This document shows, in pieces, positions 22,320 to 34,105 of a DNA stretch of 64,000 nt. The stretch covers positions 73,954,101 to 74,018,100 of the forward strand of contig CM063106.1 in NCBI GenBank assembly GCA_031841125.1, read 5' to 3'. A model generated the notes under the pieces. It made no database searches. It had not been told where the DNA came from and saw nothing but the letters and a program-made list of their open reading frames with translations. The DNA comes from Acanthococcus lagerstroemiae (taxonomy: Eukaryota; Arthropoda; Insecta; Hemiptera; Eriococcidae). How positions within the stretch are numbered: position 1 is the stretch's first letter; each line of letters starts with the position of its first letter. The translations under genes and the position numbers were made by a program.

Positions 22320-23866
22320 ATATCTATGTAAAAAAAAAAAAAAACACACATTTATAAATGCTCTATTCATGTAGAAATCATCTTGTTCCTGAAGGAGGGC
22401 ACTGCAGAAGGGTAAATTCTCTATTCTTCCTGAGTAATTATTTCATTAATGGGTAGCTAATAGCGTACTGAGAGAAATTTTATGATAAAAAAATTATTCG
22501 AGTTCTGCACTCTGTAACTGAAAATTCTGATAATTTTCACCAGAGTTGCTTTTACCAGGTTGTAATAACAATCGCTATCACTTCACTAAATCTTGACAGA
22601 ATTATGGTAATTGTTACCAGTTAATAGAATCTATTAGGAATCATCAGAGTTTTCAGTTAGAGTACATAAAACTGCTGAGTGTCAGAGACTAATCAGAACT
22701 ATACCTTCGTGTGTGAGATGAGTGTTAGCAATATGTTCGAGAAATTATGCTTCAATCATTTATACGAAACGGTGTCGGAATAATGCTTTCATTAAACGGT
22801 AACAGTGCACTGCGATAAGTTTTATAGTAAAAATTACTGCAGTTCTGGTAAATCTCTGATATTCAGCAATAATTGCATGCACTCTTTAACTGAAAATTCT
22901 GGTAATTTTTACCGTGACATTTCTCCTCTGATGTATGCGTTTGTAATCTGCTCGAGAAATTTTGTTTGAATTAGAGAACATCCTCGGTATCTATTGTGGC
23001 CATTATTATTATTATTTTTATGAATATTATTATTACTACCGTGACAACTAAAGACTGTATGAAAGTAGAAGAGCATATCTCAAAAGAACTCTACGCTGCA
23101 ATTTACGAGCAGATGTAGGTAACTTTTATACCTTCCGAAGCGCATCTCCAACTTCTCTTTCAGTGATCGCACTAACGAAATTACGTCTCTATTTTAAATT
23201 TATGCATTCGTCTTCTTGGCACTGGCTGCATTATGAGGAGGTTTCATTCGTAAAGATACTTTAAGTTATTTCGCGTTCTGAAATAAGAAACCGGCATGAG
23301 TCGCGGTATTATCGTTGAGTAATTTAATATCCAACGATAATACACCGTACTCCTGAACCGTTTTTGCATTCATATTATTAACGCGACACTGTGCAATTCT
23401 TCATCTGGCTTGTCACACACGTTCGCTATGTTTTGACATCTGTTCTTGCCACTCGGTCTTATTTTTTCGTATCGAGCACTATATCTCTTGTATGTATGTA
23501 TTTCCAAACAGGGATCGAGAATGTTCAAGTAAAAATCTTAAAGTCTGCGCCAGTTGCTACAACGGCTCTCAGATATGTATATTTAGTGGGTGCGATATTT
23601 CATCAGTCGTGGATATGAATGGTATTCATGGGGGTATTCAAAGTTCACGGCAGATGTGCCAATTGAGCTGACTGACGATGATATGCTGACATGATACTCA
23701 CTGTTGCTGGTTCACGCCACGAATCACAACGGTGGTTTGGATAAAACAATTTTTACTTAATTCAACAGAACATGAATTCAGCACATAGGTAAAATCGTAC
23801 TTCCTTGACTTAAAAGTTTTTAAATGTGCATATACACCCCCCCTTCCCCACCGGAAGAAAAAAATG
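22320..23866. other. intron DNA with a small inverted/direct repeat cluster
   Basis: 22505..22540 (CTCTGTAACTGAAAATTCTG) recurs directly near 22891..22915 (CTCTTTAACTGAAAATTCTG) and inverted near 22645..22668 (GAGTTTTCAGTTAGAGTACA). This suggests a degraded short palindromic element and a second copy. The rest, 22960 to 23866, appears single-copy. No gene recognised. Confidence 0.45.
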
Positions 23867-24165
23867 AAGACAAACATGAGACTTGTGTATATATCATTGA
23901 TAAGACATACAGATACAGAGATAGATTTAACGTAGACATGAGATGTAAGACATACCCGATGTAAATCTTAATGATAGCTACCTTCTCCTCCCTACTGATA
24001 AGACATAAAGCCTGAAAAATCTAAAAAAAGACAGACATGAGACTTGTCTATACCTTTCTGATAACACATAGAGACAAACAGAAGATAGACAGGAAACCAG
24101 AACGAAATTTTACCGACCGCTACCTTCTTCTTCCTTACTGACAAGACAGAAAGACAGATATGAGC
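23867..24165. repeat. two-unit degenerate tandem repeat, ~155-163 bp
   Basis: AGACAAACATGAGACTTGTG at 23870 recurs as AGACAGACATGAGACTTGTC at about 24030. GCTACCTTCTCCTCCCTACT followed by GATAAGACATA recurs about 155 bases later as GCTACCTTCTTCTTCCTTAC followed by TGACAAGACA. No coding content. Confidence 0.6.
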
Positions 24166-24186
24166 TTCAAGATTTTGATATCTCAT

Positions 24187-25667
24187 CTATATGCTACTTA
24201 CGTACAATAGCTGGTCTTTATATGGAAACAGACATAAAAGCAGACATATGACTGAAGATGTAACCGACAGTGTTGCCTACCTGATAAATACTGCAGAGGC
24301 AGATCAGTTGCCGTGGAATCCGAGATTGTAGTTCTTTGTCGTTCTACAGAGCATTCCATGTTGATGTCATAAAGTTGCCCAGCTTTAATTCTCATAAATC
24401 AGTCTCAATGGAGATTGCCTCAAATACGAAATGTGTATAGTTATGATATTTTCAGGCGCATGCCTTGCGACAATTCTTGTATAAATATAAAAAAGTTTTA
24501 AAAAAATTGCCTCCAATCCACTCATGTAATACGAGGCCCTGGTTTCCTGTTTTTCTGCAGATTCTAAATTCGGTTTGTCTGGCAGTGACATCACCTCCCA
24601 GAGTTGGATTCGAACAGCTTGTTGGTAAAGCCCTGCATTCTGGGTGTTGCAGTTGGGCCTATGAGGAGGGGGTCCTGACATGCTGGATGGAGTTAAATGA
24701 AGATGTGCATGTTCTATGAACTGCAGCTGTGCGGGTGAGGCTGCATAGAATGTTGATTGAGGTTTTACCATTGAACCCAGCCGAAGTCACCTTGTTCCAG
24801 ACCTGGTCTGGACACAGGAAGGTAGAGTGGCGTCGTGGCGGGTTTAAAGGGTGTCCAGAATAGTTGCAAGAAGGACGTCGTTGGGTGTCATAACTGATAC
24901 TACTCTAGTGGTAGTGCAGGAGTAACATAGATAAGGTCACTTATCCTCTTCTATATGTATATCATTTTAGGGCTGATGATCATGTGCTGCTGCTGCTGTT
25001 GTTGTTGCGTCGAAGTTGCTGAACGTTCAGTATAGATCTAGTTCTAAGATCTATAGGCCTAAGTTAGCTCTAAGGTTGCCACTCATTTCCAATACACACC
25101 TGCTTAATCAGGGGTATCACATTACTGAGGAACGTAAATTCTCAAAATCACTGGGTCTGTTCTTTACAATAGGTATAAATGAACCAGAGAAGATGGGAGG
25201 GGGGAAGTACGAAAAAAGACAGAAATCACAGAAAAGACACGAATGAAAAATGCAAACGCGACACAAAGAATAGAGATGGTAGAAATGCAAAATAACATGA
25301 GAGACCAAACGGCAAGTAGTAGTCTACTAAAATTGGCTGATGGAAACTGAGTCGCGGAACGAAGATTTAGGCAAGAGGATGAGGTACTCCAAAGAAAAAG
25401 CAAGGCCTGTAGCGCCAAGTGAGTAACCGACACTCGCTTCCTCATGTTGTTTCACGGGAGTCGGGTGGCAAAGTGACCGGGGCCAAAGCTCCAATATAAC
25501 AAAAGTTCATGATCAGGAGATTAGTGATGATAATGATGATGATCTCATACTTGTATGTCTGATTATGTCTTTGAGTGTTCATGATGACTTATGTCTCAGA
25601 GGTGTTCTGTTGCGTGATTGTGTTTAATACCTTAAGCCTTTATATCTTATATCCAGGAAATGATAGA
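24187..25667. other. intron DNA, no recognised gene
   Basis: Contains a GTTCGAATCC B-box-like word on the minus strand near 24605, but no A-box partner, and a (CTG)n/(TTG)n microsatellite at 24985..25007. Reading frames of up to 128 codons show no conserved domain. Confidence 0.4.
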
Positions 25668-25671
25668 TATG

Positions 25672-25952
25672 CAGCGTGACCCCCCCCCCCCAAAAAAAAA
25701 TCCTGACTTTTCTAGATTTTTCCAGTCCATTTTCCAACTTTTTCATAACAAACAAATTATTTAAAATAAAAAAAATGTTCAATTGAATCTGACAGAGAAA
25801 ATTATACAATACATTCACATTATAAAATTTTCTTCGAAATTCTCTGACTTTTTCGATTTTTTTTCTCTTCAAAATTTCCTGACTTTTCCAGGTGTGCTCA
25901 CATTCTCTGACTTCTCCTGATTATCCCAGTTTTCCAGAAACTGGTCACCCTG
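25672..25952. mobile_element. small non-autonomous DNA element with TATG target duplication
   Basis: Left end CAGCGTGACCCCCC at 25672 and right end GGTCACCCTG at 25952 are inverted repeats. TATG flanks both sides (25668..25671 and 25953..25956). The inside repeats TCCTGACTTTTCTAGATTTT / TTCCTGACTTTTCCAGG words, the familiar 'cagggtgaccag...tggaaaagtcagg' type of animal MITE. Length 281 bp, including a C-run followed by an A-run near the left end. No protein is encoded. Confidence 0.7.
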
Positions 25953-26210
25953 TATGTCGTTATGTCCTCTCTATTGGAGGTTTTTTCCAGGGAGCGGGAG
26001 GGTAATCTCTTCAATACGTAGAGACAAGAGATCTCTATTTACATAGGCACGCTCTATGGACGAGAACTTCTGATTCCAGCTACAGTCAGCACTTTCTGTC
26101 CTAATGTTAGGTCAGTATAGAGAAATCAGACTCAACTCCAGCGTATTTGATATCAGATGTTAATTAGCATCATGGGAGAGAACCTCGCAGCGGGTGGGGT
26201 TGAGCCTGTG

Positions 26211-26398
26211 ATAGGTCACTGAAAGTCCTAATTCAAACGTCACCATGACCTGTTTTGATTTTTTCCAACTATACGTACATATGTGGTGCCGCACAGTAAA
26301 CCTTGCCATAGGTTGGGGGCTTTTTTCCTTCGCTTTATCGAAGGGAAGCAACTGTACCCACATATTTAGGTATAGCATCCAATTCGAGATGAGCCATT
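26211..26398 (+). repeat. dispersed repeat family D, copy 1
   Basis: Matches 30118..30307 in direct orientation over its whole length: ACTGAAAGTCCTAATTCAAA, GACCTGTTTTGATTTTTTCC, GCTTTATCGAAGGGAAGCAA, CTGTACCCACATATTTAGGT and GATGAGCCATT. Divergence is roughly 15 percent by eye. No termini or coding capacity are seen. Confidence 0.75.
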
Positions 26399-26545
26399 CT
26401 TCTGCCAGGTAAAAACGGACTTATTTACTTTTACACGGTCTGTTATGACAGAATTTTGTACATTTTTGCCTCCTGATTTTTTTTTTTTTTTTCATGTTAT
26501 GACTTATCTAGTGTGGTTTCACGGACTGCATCGCATATAATTATA

Positions 26546-26738
26546 GGGGGTCCGGTTGACCGAGTGGATGGCGCGTTGATCTCAGAATCCGGAGGTCCCG
26601 GGTTTGAGCCCATGCAGCAACTTGCCAGATTTCGACCTAGGAAAGGGCTAAGACCGCCGTAACAGCTCCTCGACGTCTCTGGAGTAATGCTCGAAAGGGC
26701 GGATTCCAGGGCTCGGGTTGAGAGCAAATTAGAAAAGA
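26546..26738 (+). mobile_element. tRNA-derived SINE, family 1, copy 2 (best preserved)
   Basis: A-box TGACCGAGTGG (26557..26567) and B-box GGTTTGAGCCC (26601..26611) with a spacing close to that of Leu/Ser-type tRNAs. Then CTTGCCAGATTTCGACCTAG, CGACGTCTCTGGAGTAATGC, GGATTCCAGGGCTCGGGTTG and the 3' end AAATTAGAAAAGAAA. No clear target duplication was read. The frame of 76 codons antisense to it is not a gene. Confidence 0.85.
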
Positions 26739-26739
26739 A

Positions 26740-27612
26740 AATTGTACGTCAACAAGCAACGTCAATTCTAATCATTACACATTCGCACCCCGCTGGAGTG
26801 AACAAGAGCGTGTTTCTTTTCGCAAATATCTAAACATCTAAAGTTACGTGTATGTCTTTTTTAGTTGGTAATTGTAGAACTAGGCAGGTTTTGCAATATG
26901 CGAAAGCGTCCCAAACCAATTAGTCTCACTAGCGCCGAGTACATTAGAAAGGTTATGTATACTCAAATTGGAGCGCCACTTCGGCATGAAAAAACTTCGT
27001 ATCACATTTCATAACGCCGGATCGACATCTTTTAATTAGCTACCTTGTCGTATACGTGACAATTTCTTGGCACGTAATTGATTCGCAGGGTGTTAAACGG
27101 CGACCATTTTACCGGGCTCGTTTTTCATTTTGAAAATTTAATGAATCTACGTAAGTTGATACGAAGTTTTAATGCCCAGCGTTACGAAGTGACCCGTCAA
27201 TGTTGGGGAGCATTCAAAGGAGGGAGGCGTTAGAGAAGCGCAGGTGCGAAAAAGTTGTAAGCTCGATTATACCCCGTGGCTGATAAAAATAAATACACCA
27301 GGGTTAAGCAATTCTCGACTGTTGTCGAAAACATTAGAGTTTAAGATCGCGGATTTCAATCTTCTTTTCGGTACTAGTGAACCACTGAAGCAGACATTAT
27401 GCGTCATAATGATTACTGCATTACCTGAGCGTAGGTAATTGCGGCAGTGACGAAAGAATGACAGGAAATTCCACAATTTAAGTACATCGAGAACTGCAAA
27501 TATGCTAATGACTTGACCAGCGACGATTGGTAAGAAAATATGGAAATGGGCGATGAAAAGGCAGTTTTTGAAGACAGGGGGTCGGGGAGGACATTGATGA
27601 GACGAAAGCTGA
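26740..27612. other. low-repeat intron island
   Basis: Apparently single-copy DNA, with several CpG-containing blocks such as GCCGGATCGACATCTTTTAA. No coding pattern recognised. A candidate for conserved intronic regulatory sequence. Confidence 0.35.
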
Positions 27613-27620
27613 GTGCAGGA

Positions 27621-28858
27621 CAGTGTCGGACTGGCTTTCTTTAGGACCCCGGGTGATTCTCGCACATTGAGCCCCGTGTCATACCCCACTTTTGAAAATT
27701 TAGCCCCTAAACAAACATAACATAACAGAAAAGACTGTAGTTATTTTCAATAAAAAGACAAAAAATACTTGCAATGAATTCTATTAAACTTCATTATAGA
27801 AATGTAAAAACGAATACCTACAAGAAAAAATCAAGAGTAAAACGATAACATAATTCTATAAGAACTGAAGTAAAAAAAAAACAAAAAAACAGTGTTTCCA
27901 ATTAAAAATACAGTAATAACAAAAAATAAATAAAAATAGTAATTGTCATCCTTTGCAAAATATTCATTACATTCTCTCACTAATAATTTTGTTTCTTCGT
28001 GTAATTTTAAAAAATAGGCTTCATTTCTTCTGGCTTTGATTTGGGACCTCAGTTTTTCCACCATTTTCCATGCTCGTGGGTAATCTAATGAAAAAGACTA
28101 CAAATATTTTGGAACAGGAGTGCTGACAGAAAACAAATCTAAAATAATTACGGCGGTAAAAATTGTGTCAAATGTCTCCCAATTCTTCATTACAAAACAT
28201 GCCAGAAATTTTGATCTACAACCAAATTTCCTACCAAAAGCTACCTTTTTAAGATACTTCAAAAAATAATAAACCGTGATTTCTTCTTTCCTGGTATTTT
28301 TGCAGGTAATTCAAAAATTGAAGATAAAGCCTTATCTTGGCTCCATCATTTTGTTTTGCCAGTTTTGTGCAAACGCATTAATTTATTATGACCTTCCACT
28401 GTAGTCGCAAGTTCATTTCTCCACAAATCCATTCTTTTATATGAGTCACTTACAAATACTGCACCCTCTGTTGAACTAATCCAAACAATTCTTCTGGCGT
28501 TACTTCTGCCCCACCCTGTACTATAGACTATAGATCAATATGATCATTGTGATTCTTGTATACATCTGAAGTTTAATTTTACAAAAGCAGTTTATGTTCT
28601 CTTTCATTCTTCAATCTTTTAGAAATTTAGGAAAAAAGAAGTTTTTGTCGCATACTCGCATTTCTCCTTTCCTACATGTCTACATATAATTGTTTTTAAA
28701 TAGCCCGCACTCAAAAATAATTTCTCTCAAACTTTTGTTTAAAATTTTCCTCAAGCACAATATTGTTGCAGTACAGCTGTTTTTGGGCCCCCTTAAAACT
28801 TTACTTTCGGCTGGCCCCTGGCGATCGCCAGGAAGCCACCCGGGCCAGTCCGACACTG
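27621..28858. mobile_element. hAT-type element with CAGTGTCGGACTGG ends
   Basis: Terminal inverted repeats CAGTGTCGGACTGGC (27621..27635) and its complement GCCAGTCCGACACTG (28844..28858). Flanking 8-mers GTGCAGGA (27613..27620) and GTGCAGGT (28859..28866) match at 7 of 8 positions, the duplication length of hAT transposons. The right subterminal region contains the 16-bp palindrome CCTGGCGATCGCCAGG. Length 1238 bp. It holds only a short minus-strand frame (27831..28064, 77 codons, Lys-rich start then hydrophobic) that I cannot assign to a transposase, so the copy is non-autonomous or internally decayed. Confidence 0.8.
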
Positions 28859-29392
28859 GTGCAGGTAGGACAGATCCGAGACCGAGAAGAAAAGAGAGCA
28901 ACTGACCAAGTCGGGCTGTATACAAAAATATACAAGCGAAGACGGAGGCACCTCATAATCAAGATACGTTTACGATCCAGGAAATCAAAAACTATTTTTT
29001 TAAAATTGTGATTATAGTATACAAGGGTCAATTCACTTTGCTCAATAAGCTGGCGTAAATAACTTCATTTACAAAAACCACCGACATCTTGTTAAACAAT
29101 ATAGAGGAAATTATTAGTCGAGGAAAACTGTAAATGAAAAATAGTTTCCCTCAGTTCTTACAGTAAGAAAGTGTGACTTCCAGAGGAGACCTAGTTGTTT
29201 AATCAAGTTTTTTTAAATTTTTTCTTATATTACCTTAAACTCATGCTTGTTGGTACTTAGTTAGATGTAACCTCAGCTGCATCAAAATCTATAACCTAAA
29301 GTAGCAGATATCATATGACCACCTAAATTGTGCCCCCTCAGCATCATCAGAGAATCTGTAAATTAGAGTTTCCTGGTGATTTAAATCCGAAA
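28859..29392. other. intron DNA, nothing recognised
   Basis: AT-rich spacer between two DNA transposons. No gene, repeat or structured element seen apart from the 8-base target copy at its left edge. Confidence 0.4.
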
Positions 29393-29396
29393 TTAA

Positions 29397-29951
29397 CCCT
29401 GCAATGCCACACATATTTCGTTACGTAAATGCCACTCATAGTGAAATTTACTAAAATGGTATTTTTAAGCATGGAGTGGACGGCATGTTAACAGATTCTC
29501 TCCAAAGCCTTACTAGGTAATGCTTAATATCTCTTTACTCTCATTAGAATATATCATGTTTGTTGTTATTTCTCTTAACAATTTAGAAATGTGCATCCGG
29601 CTGATACAAAAGCTGAATTGTGATTTTTTGAAAATTATAATTAATATTAAATAATAAAAAAAGATTGTGCCCCCCTGAATTCTTTTATTTAGCTAATTTT
29701 GATAGAAACTATAATATTGAGCGAGACTGCTTGTCCCAAAATGCCCAAAAACCCAATATTTCAGAAGCACGTAAACATTTTTTATGAGGACCCCTGAATT
29801 GGATATATCTGCCCCATGTGTGGCGGTTCGAAAACGTATCATAGCGAGTGTTTTGCGCCCCAACGGTCAGGGAGATACAGCTGCACATACCATGCCGGTA
29901 AGGTTGCCTATCACGATTTTGGTGAATTTCACTAATAGTGGCATTTAAGGG
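29397..29951. mobile_element. piggyBac-type non-autonomous element with TTAA duplication
   Basis: Begins CCCTGCAATGCCAC and ends GTGGCATTTAAGGG, flanked by TTAA at 29393..29396 and 29952..29955. Inverted similarity continues inward: TAGTGAAATTTACTAAAATG on the left against the complement TAGTGAAATTCACCAAAATC on the right. The left side has an extra ~25-base duplication containing a second AATGCCAC. Length 555 bp with no transposase frame. TTAA with CCC..GGG ends is diagnostic of piggyBac mobilisation. Confidence 0.8.
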
Positions 29952-30117
29952 TTAATTCACTTGAAATTTCCCGGGTAGGTACAAGAATATGATCATTAGT
30001 TACTTCATTGACCTCACTTAACAATGATGATATGGTGATCTGTCCCAAGTTCTGGCTTCAGATTCAGGTAGGCAGTAGACATCTGGCAATTCTTCAAACT
30101 GAAATGGTATATGAAGT

Positions 30118-30307
30118 GACAGGTGACTGAAAGTCCTGATTCAAACGTTGCCTTGATCTGTTTTGATTGTTTCTAACTATACATGTATATGTGATGCTGC
30201 ACAGAAAACTTTGCCACAGATCGGAGATTTTTTTTCTTTGCTTTATCGACAGGAAGTAACTGTACCCACATATTTAGGTATATCATCCAATTTGGGATGA
30301 GCCATTT
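30118..30307 (+). repeat. dispersed repeat family D, copy 2
   Basis: Direct copy of 26211..26398, ending CTGTACCCACATATTTAGGT and GGGATGAGCCATT. See copy 1. Confidence 0.75.
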
Positions 30308-32598
30308 TTATGGTTCAATAGAAAAAGCTTAACCCTGACATCACAGAACCAACAAGGCATTTCAAAAGATATTACTCATACAAGAAGAGAACGTTCCAAA
30401 AAATATATAAATAAATAGAAAAATCTTAGGGAAAATATGAAACTATTCAGTTTTTTCCAACGTTCCTGAAATGTTTCGGACCAGCTGCGTAAGTACATGA
30501 TGGCACTATGTCTCGTCAAAGGCCGTACATCTGCCTGAAAAATTTCAAATAGAAATATTCTTATTTTTTAATAATACGTCGTTAAAGAAAACATCTCAAC
30601 GAAATAATAATAAATTTTTTTTAAGGGTCTATTTTACTAGAGCGTACATACCTACAGCCAAGAATGATATTCTACAAAAAATCAATTTTACCTCCACGGG
30701 ACAAAAAGAAACGAAAAACAAGTATAGCAAAATAAAACCAAAACATATTTAAGGGATTTCGGTTCAGGGAACTACTAAAACGATCCCGAAAGTAGGAAAT
30801 CCGGGCAACTAAATATATTAGATGAATTATTGGCCATTTACGATGAAATAATAGGAAAAATACCGCAACGTAATAAATCCCGTTTAAAGTGTAAAATTCA
30901 TTAATTCCGAGCTAACCTTAACTACATTTTATTGGATTTCCAAGCTAGTACCCCGTCCACGGTAGAAAAATTCCAAAGTCTAGTATAGACAGTTGGAAAA
31001 TTTTTGATGAGTTGTGGCTTTTTATTAGTCCACTTTCAGTGATTCTGCTGAAGTTTCTCTCCCAGTCGCAGTGGGCCAACCTCTTAATTATAAGAAACTT
31101 AGGGTAGAACACTCGGAGTTTTTACGATCCAGATTTGTTCTCCCTGCGCGACGGGGTAGGCTCGAACACTAGATGATATAATAAATATTATCTTACAGTC
31201 TACCCCAGCATGATAATTTTGTTATAAGAGTCGCTCCCTCAATGATAAAACTCCGTAAGAAGTGCAAATTTATTGAAATCCCCTAGAGGACTAATGGAAG
31301 AGAAGAGAAAATGGCTCCTACATATATTGTGTTCCCTTCTGACTTCATTACAGCCCTTAATTTTGAAAATGTACCAGTATTCACTGTCAGTAGTTTCGAA
31401 GGGTTACAAAAACCATCCTTCCATATGAATCATGATGTCCAAAAAAATGATCAGGTTTTAGATTGTTTGAAATGTCGTAATACTTTCATGGTTCATGTTA
31501 TGAGTCCAGTTGGTACTTGGTAGTCTAGAAAGTCGTAAGACCGTTATCACAGAAAGTAAACGTCTGATACAGAAGTCAGAATTTCGAATTTCGATCGCCT
31601 TTTCCCCACAACAGACACTTGGTCGACTCTTCTGTTCTACGGAGTTCAATGCACTGAATTAACTTTCATATTTCAATTAGGCCACCCGGTGGTTTATCGC
31701 TTTTGTTCACACAGATACGATTTAATGCCATTGTCTTCATTAGCAGCATAGGTGTTAGAATTTCTCAAGATTTTGCTACACCTTCTATACCTACATATCA
31801 ACAGCTGATTGAAGTCGATATACGCCGTAAAGGAAACCAAGTTGGTTTTGCATTCACATAAATTTTAACTCGACAGACTGAAAATTCGACGTTAATCTAG
31901 CTGTCACCATTCGAATCAATTTTCCAAAATCTATATATATATAGTAACGATGTAAAAATAAAAAATTCTATTTTCGAGCAACGCACGTGTCAAATGTGAC
32001 TCGCAATACTTTCATGTTCTTAAATTACCATCAGAATTTGTTCTCCAACTTCACGAAACCAAAAAAAAAACAAAAAACTGCTGAAGTAGACTCGATTCGT
32101 TTCAACGCCAACTCGTTTCATTTTCAAATTCAATTGCAACAACAAGAAGAAGAAACGATGAAAGAAGCAAAAAGTAGCGAGAACAGTATTCGTATAGTTT
32201 GTAAAGTTTTGACTAGAAAAAGTTTATCGAATTGGTTTATGATCCGAAAACGTTCCCAATTTCAACTGCGTCGATGAGATATCAACGTTTAGGCCGACAA
32301 ATGATTGGAAAACTGGAGGTCTGTAACTCGCGTCGCATTTTTTATCTTCGACTATAAACAACTTACCTACTTTCCCATCGCCCGCACACCAATAGCTGAG
32401 TCGAAAAGTGAGACCAACACTTTCCGTAACTGAGTATAGGCTTAGTGTCCAATAAGGGCATGTCGACGATCATCTCCTAGAGGTGAAGAAGCTGCGAGAA
32501 TATGATTTTTCAAAATTATAATTGTTGATTTTGCCAACGGGGAGAACTTTGAGGACGACCAGTAAAAGTAAAAACAAAGTGACGACCTACATAGCACA
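30308..32598. other. intron DNA, no recognised gene
   Basis: AT-rich. Small frames at 31311..31523 (70 codons) and 31987..32277 (96 codons, A-rich and Lys/Gln-rich) have no recognisable domain and no splice context. A short TA run lies at 31930..31942. Confidence 0.4.
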
Positions 32599-32895
32599 GG
32601 CGATATCTGCACAGAAACGGTGAGTAAAAATATATAGGGAGCCAAAAGCGGATTCCATTGAAAAATGTCAGGGGCTAGATGTCAGAAACAAGATTATTAA
32701 GAATCTCGCACCGAAAAAGCTGTGCTAACTTTTCTGTGGCACGTTTTAGCCCCCAAAATCAGTTTTTTGCAAATATTTCAAACAGTTGAACTCCTAGAAA
32801 AAGAATTTTCAGACAAAAAATATTTCTCGTGAAATTTTTTTTTAAATGTTGCATTTGAAATTGAATAAAGGCAGCATAGTTAGCCTAAAGTAGTC
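32599..32895 (+). repeat. dispersed repeat family C, copy 2
   Basis: Same blocks in the same order as copy 1 at 12951. It lies about 910 bases from copy 3 in opposite orientation, so the pair can fold into a long hairpin. Confidence 0.75.
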
Positions 32896-33804
32896 ACATT
32901 TTCAACTTTTCATAAATACGGCCAGATTTCCGCGAATATCTCGAAATTATCAACTCCTACAAGAAAGCGCACCACGGATGACGGTGTTTGTTAAAGATGG
33001 AGTTCACCTCATTTAATTTTAGTGTTTTGTTTTGACATAGAGTGATGGTTCTGGTTAACATTTGCCTTATTTTTTAATTTCGTGGCAATTCCGTCCGTGC
33101 ATTTTCTAATTTGTCATCTTCACCTGGCCTTGAACCATTTTAATAAAATCTAAAAGCTTAAGTATGAAAGCCAAAAAGTAATTTTAGTCTCTATTGTTTC
33201 ACATCGCCTTCAAATGAAGACGGGACAATTTTTCTTTCGCGTACTCCTCTCGGCCCTAAAGACCCAGTGATTTTCTTTGTTCCAGGGGAGAAGTCTCATG
33301 CCCATGGTCTATTGCAATTTCCTAAATAGAATACATGTGTTGTTGACTTTCTGTTCGACATGATTTCGTAATTTTAGTGAAGTGAACTTGAAACAACTTT
33401 ATCATTTCTATGTGCAAAGACATAACACTGTGCTTAGTATCTGATTCAGGTACGTGGCATCTCTGGACTTTTTCAAAATTATTTTTCTCTTTGGTGGACC
33501 TCTTTTAATTCAGGGACATGAAGAGGGGTTTCCCAAGTAGTTCACGTTCATCCCGATGGCTCAGGTTGAACTACGCCAGAGGTATGGGTCATCGTGGACT
33601 CCCCCAGACCTCCATAGAGTTTGGCGGTGGTCTGTGATTTTACACGCATAAGTATGGTGATATGCTGACGGTTAAAATTATTTTTATCGTACACTTTCTT
33701 GTATGAGTTGATAATTTCGAAATAATCGTGGACATCTGTTTGTCTTTATGAGGAGTTGAGAATGTGACTACTTTCAAGGAAATTTTTAGGTTAACCATTC
33801 GACC
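32896..33804. other. spacer between inverted family C copies
   Basis: No gene recognised. The 138-codon minus-strand frame at 33640..34056 runs from this spacer into the third family C copy and reads through repeat sequence, so it is not called as a gene. Confidence 0.4.
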
Positions 33805-34105
33805 TACACTCAATTTCATATACATCATTTTAAAAAAAAAAGTTTTACGAGGAGTATTTTTTGTCTGAAAATTTTTTCCTTGGGCTTCAACTTTTTGGAA
33901 TCTTTGCCAAAAAACTGATTTTGGGCGGCTGAAACGTGCCACAGAAAAGTTAACACATCTTTTTGGGGGCGAGAATTTTGGTATGTGGTTTGTGACACCT
34001 AGCCTGACATTTTTCAACAAAATCCTTTTGGCCCCCAAAATGTTTCTATTTCCCATTTATGGCCTAAGAACAGAAAGAATCATCGTCGCCTATTCGCCAT
34101 TTCGT
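33805..34105 (-). repeat. dispersed repeat family C, copy 3 (inverted)
   Basis: Complement of copies 1 and 2, including TTCTGTGGCACGTTTCAGCC, CCAAAATCAGTTTTTTGGCA and ACAAAAAATACTCCTCGTAA when read on the minus strand. Confidence 0.75.

Noticed and set aside
24585..24650. Minus-strand B-box-like GTTCGAATCC
   Set aside because: No A-box upstream, and the sequence does not match either SINE family.
27831..28064. 77-codon minus frame inside the hAT element
   Set aside because: No recognisable hAT dimerisation or BED-finger motifs; second half is hydrophobic low complexity from T-runs.
33640..34056. 138-codon minus-strand frame
   Set aside because: Runs through family C repeat copy 3; Lys/Phe-rich and unlike a conserved protein.
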